From: JAXGMQ01 sp964613055
Lineage (GTDB): Bacteria; Caldisericota; Caldisericia; JAAYUI01
Direction: 5' to 3'
Assembly: GCA_964613055.1 (NCBI GenBank)
Contig: CAZTGD010000042.1
Coordinates: 1 to 16,053 of the forward strand
Length of the DNA: 16,053 nt
A model generated the notes under the pieces. It saw only the letters and a list, made by a program, of their open reading frames with translations. It searched no databases and was not told the DNA's origin. This document shows, in pieces, positions 14,347 to 16,053 of this stretch (positions are counted from its first letter, which is position 1; each line of letters begins with the position of its first letter). A program made the position numbers and the translations under genes.

Positions 14347-14479
14347 GAATGCAATACCAATTACAATAGAAAGTGATTTCTCAGGTTATACATTCTTAGG
14401 ATATTGTCGTATATCTGAAAATATTACTCTTCCTGTACTTGAAAAAGGGGTAAGGTTTAATCGGACTAGACTACTTTAG
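14261..14479 (+). pseudogene. Secreted or lipoprotein gene, cut by IS insertion
   Basis: ATG 14261 (or 14267) starts MTMKNR followed by a strongly hydrophobic run (IIIVPFVTMLILMICAL) and TVSC, so this is a signal peptide. The Cys could be a lipidation site, though the lipobox is not ideal. About 45 mature residues follow (HENAIPITIESDFSGYTFLG and onward), then the frame enters the IS1595-type element at about 14461. The last residues (NRTRLL) and the stop come from the element, so the 3' part is lost. I see no continuation on the far side of the element. The mature fragment is too short to assign. Confidence 0.6.
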
Positions 14480-15186
14480 AGGTCTACTCGCAAACTCCAC
14501 AAGCAATATAGTATACATATCTGAGTTACGCAAGTTGAAACGATACTCTGTGATACTCTGTCTCTTTGAGATGTAAATAAAATGTGTGTTTGGGTGTACT
14601 GTGGAACTTCTTTAGTCTATGCTTTGCATATGACCAGAAGGACTCTATACCGTTTATGTGACTACTCCCTATGGTAAACTCATCCTTGCTGTGGATTACT
14701 CTGTAGTGTTTCCCATACCCAATATCAACCAAACCATCCCCCATTTTCATGAGGGCAGGCTCCCGCCTTCCAGCCATCTGAATTGACAACTGAGTCAGAA
14801 TTTATCTTGCCTTGGATAATGGCTTGCAAGGTCTTCCTGCTACAGTCAGGTATTATCTCTGTGTATACCTTCCCATCATCTCTTTTGAGTATCCCAAAGA
14901 CTTTCGTCTTTCCTCCTGCGCCTCTCCCTCTTTTTCCTTTTACTCTCTTTGCTCCAAAGTAACTCTCATCCACTTCCACAGTTCCTTTGAAGGGTGATGA
15001 ATCTTCGCATAACTCGGATATTCTCTTCCTTACCATCATAAGATATCTGTTTATTGTATTTCTATTGATATTAGTCAGTTTCGCAATTCTATCTGCTGTT
15101 ATATAAAATACGAAACACTTGATTATTTCTCTAAATTTCTTCTCTGAAATATGGGAATGGTACTCATACTTGTTTTTCTGTTTCAC
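14471..15186 (-). pseudogene. IS1595-family transposase with two frame changes (copy 2)
   Basis: From GTG 15186 the frame encodes KNKYEYHSHISEKKFREIIK, an HTH-like region (ADRIAKLTNINRNTINRYLM), then the first catalytic block VEVDESYFGAKRVKGKRGRG and the second, NSDGW. Directly after this Asp-Gly-Trp the sequence contains about 22 nt more than the family pattern allows (SDGWKAYDGLV expected), and the reading frame moves by +1. It continues as DGLVDIGYGKHYRVIHSKDEF and SHINGIESFWSYAKHRLKKF, which holds the third catalytic region. Near the end, a 10-bp tandem duplication shifts the frame again. Removing one unit restores KETEYRFNLRNSDMYTILL...SRPLK and the family-typical stop at 14471. As written, the protein breaks after NSDGW and the element should be inactive unless frameshifting occurs. 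Confidence 0.8.
14542..14561. repeat. 10-bp tandem duplication inside the transposase
   Basis: GATACTCTGT is present twice in direct succession. The duplication changes frame near the transposase C-terminus. With a single copy the reading frame runs on to a family-typical end. Confidence 0.85.
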
Positions 15187-15203
15187 TGCTAACTATTTAG
15201 CAG
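15186..15203 (-). promoter_or_regulatory. Hairpin reaching into the transposase start codon
   Basis: On the minus strand CTGCTAA-ATAG-TTAGCAG forms a perfect 7-bp stem whose last base is the G of the GTG start. Such a hairpin at the element end could block translation from read-through transcripts, as known for several IS families. Its role here is inferred. Confidence 0.5.
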
Positions 15204-15251
15204 ACTTGGGTTTCTATTCTAGTCTAAGCCTTTGTGATTTCGATTTAGAAA

Positions 15252-15859
15252 CTACTTACCAAAAACTTCAAATGCTTTCTTCTTCACAACATCGATTAAA
15301 ATATATAAATATCCCTTTGCATCATACTCAATAATTTCATAATCATCAAAATCAGATTTATCAGCTATTACACCCTTCTTGTAGTATATATCGATTGTTT
15401 CTTTTGAAAGATATGAACCTTTTATTGGGAGTATAAAATGAGTTATAGGAACCCTCCTTTTTTTCAACTCATCGAGTCTATTCTTTGTAATTTAGAGATA
15501 ATACCGTATTTATACGCATTTTCGCATAAGGTAGGGAAATTTATTTTCATCTTCTTGTATCGATCTACGAATTGATCATCTGCATTGTGTCTAATATTCA
15601 TTCTTACACTCAACTCCCCGCCAAACATATGCTCAAAAGTTGCTTGACAAAGAAGAATACATGACAAGAAATGACCATCCACATAACACCATTTTGCTTC
15701 CTCATAAAGATGAATAGATAATGGATCACCGTGAAATAATAAATCTCTTGGATTTCCAAATTCATTGTCTAACCATTTCAAACGTTCTAATCTAGAAGCG
15801 TGTCTTTTTTTATTCTCGTTAGAGAGCCATTTATCATACAATACATCTTTATCAGACAT
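15252..15859 (-). pseudogene. HEPN-like protein gene with one frameshift
   Basis: From ATG 15859 a frame encodes MSDKDVLYDKWLSNENKKRH, a helical core (IHLYEEAKWCYVDGHFLSC, then ILLCQATFEHMFGGELSVR) and NAYKYGIISK, and ends soon after as LQRIDSMS. The +1 frame from about 15491 has coding character well before its first possible start (TTG 15467): ITKNRLDELKKRRVPITHF, continuing to EVFGK at 15252. Joining the two after ISK gives a protein of about 201 residues. A one-base loss in the AAATTACAAAG stretch would explain it. RRVPITH is an R-x4-H motif placed after a long helical region, as in HEPN ribonuclease or nucleic-acid-binding domains (RN-x4-6-H). That assignment is by pattern only. The alternative is two overlapping genes sharing TTGA, but no ribosome site serves the second. 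AT content is higher than in the housekeeping genes, fitting transferred DNA. Confidence 0.55.
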
Positions 15860-15958
15860 CGTACCTAACCGCCTTATATGTTCTATATTTTCTGAAGTGT
15901 AACATATTTATCAGTATATAGTATTTTTCTCATACATATTAGCACATAAAGCTGGGTA

Positions 15959-16029
15959 ATAATGCAGAGAGAATAAATTACAATAGGTGATAGATAGTAT
16001 TGCATGGAAGATAGTTAATACTGCATTAT
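15959..16029. repeat. 9-bp inverted repeat in AT-rich end of window
   Basis: ATAATGCAG (15959-15967) and its complement CTGCATTAT (16021-16029) enclose 53 bp of AT-rich DNA. The inner part contains the related words AGTATTGCAT and AATACTGCAT. No gene is visible between 15860 and the window end. The repeat may be upstream regulatory DNA of a gene outside the window. Confidence 0.35.
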
Positions 16030-16053
16030 AGAGAACAAACGCATAGAAGACAA

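Larger units (their letters stand above)
14461..15227 (-). mobile_element. IS1595/IS1016-type insertion sequence (copy 2), defective
   Basis: A transposase gene of this family nearly fills the segment. Possible imperfect ends are TCGGACTAGACTAC at 14461-14474 and, read inward from the other side, TTAGACTAGAATAG ending near 15226; they share GACTAGA. I could not identify an exact 8-bp target duplication (TAAGGTTT before and TAAGCCTT after are only similar), so the limits are good to perhaps 10 bp. The element interrupted the export-signal gene on its left. Its sequence differs clearly from the relic at 3176-3632, so these are two different members of the family rather than recent copies. Confidence 0.65.

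Overview
The window looks like a stretch of a bacterial chromosome of moderate AT content. Bacterial UvrA, CTP synthase and cofactor-independent phosphoglycerate mutase, Shine-Dalgarno sites of the GGAGG type, and tRNA genes with encoded CCA all point that way. A copper-amine-oxidase-type 'stalk' domain fused to a PQQ-like propeller is typical of Firmicutes and several uncultured deep-branching bacterial lineages. I cannot fix the phylum from sequence alone. The many relics fit an uncultured or metagenome-derived genome.

Layout. From 1 to 2.7 kb there are two plus-strand genes: a 5'-truncated unknown protein, and a secreted PQQ-like propeller with two C-terminal stalk units. From 2.7 to 3.2 kb the DNA is non-coding and contains a cluster of GC-rich palindromes. 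From 3.2 to 3.6 kb lies an internally deleted relic of an IS1595/IS1016-type element. From 3.65 to 10.1 kb everything is on the minus strand. In transcription order this is pyrG, uvrA (3 bp apart, probably one operon), tRNA-Thr(CGT) with its own good promoter, a second tRNA with an abnormal anticodon loop, an AraC-type regulator carrying a GyrI-like effector domain, and a stand-alone effector-binding protein broken by one amber codon. From 10.2 to 14.0 kb there is a lipoprotein (plus), a second secreted PQQ-like propeller (minus) and gpmI (plus). From 14.0 to 16.05 kb the region is AT-rich and degraded: an export-signal gene cut off by a second IS1595-type element, that element itself broken by two frame changes, and a frameshifted gene with a HEPN-like R-x4-H motif.

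How the parts fit. pyrG, uvrA, gpmI and the tRNAs are housekeeping functions (CTP synthesis, nucleotide excision repair, glycolysis, translation). The rest is envelope/secreted proteins, one transcriptional regulator and decaying mobile DNA. I found no CRISPR array, no intact phage or conjugation module, and no convincing complete new system. The strongest oddities are: (1) a nearly identical 19-nt block shared by two otherwise divergent IS relics, exactly where both change reading frame; (2) a tRNA with C33 and U37 in its anticodon loop; (3) a HEPN-like gene whose frameshift lies just before its R-x4-H motif; and (4) -10-like boxes placed so close to start codons that leaderless transcripts are likely for at least two genes.
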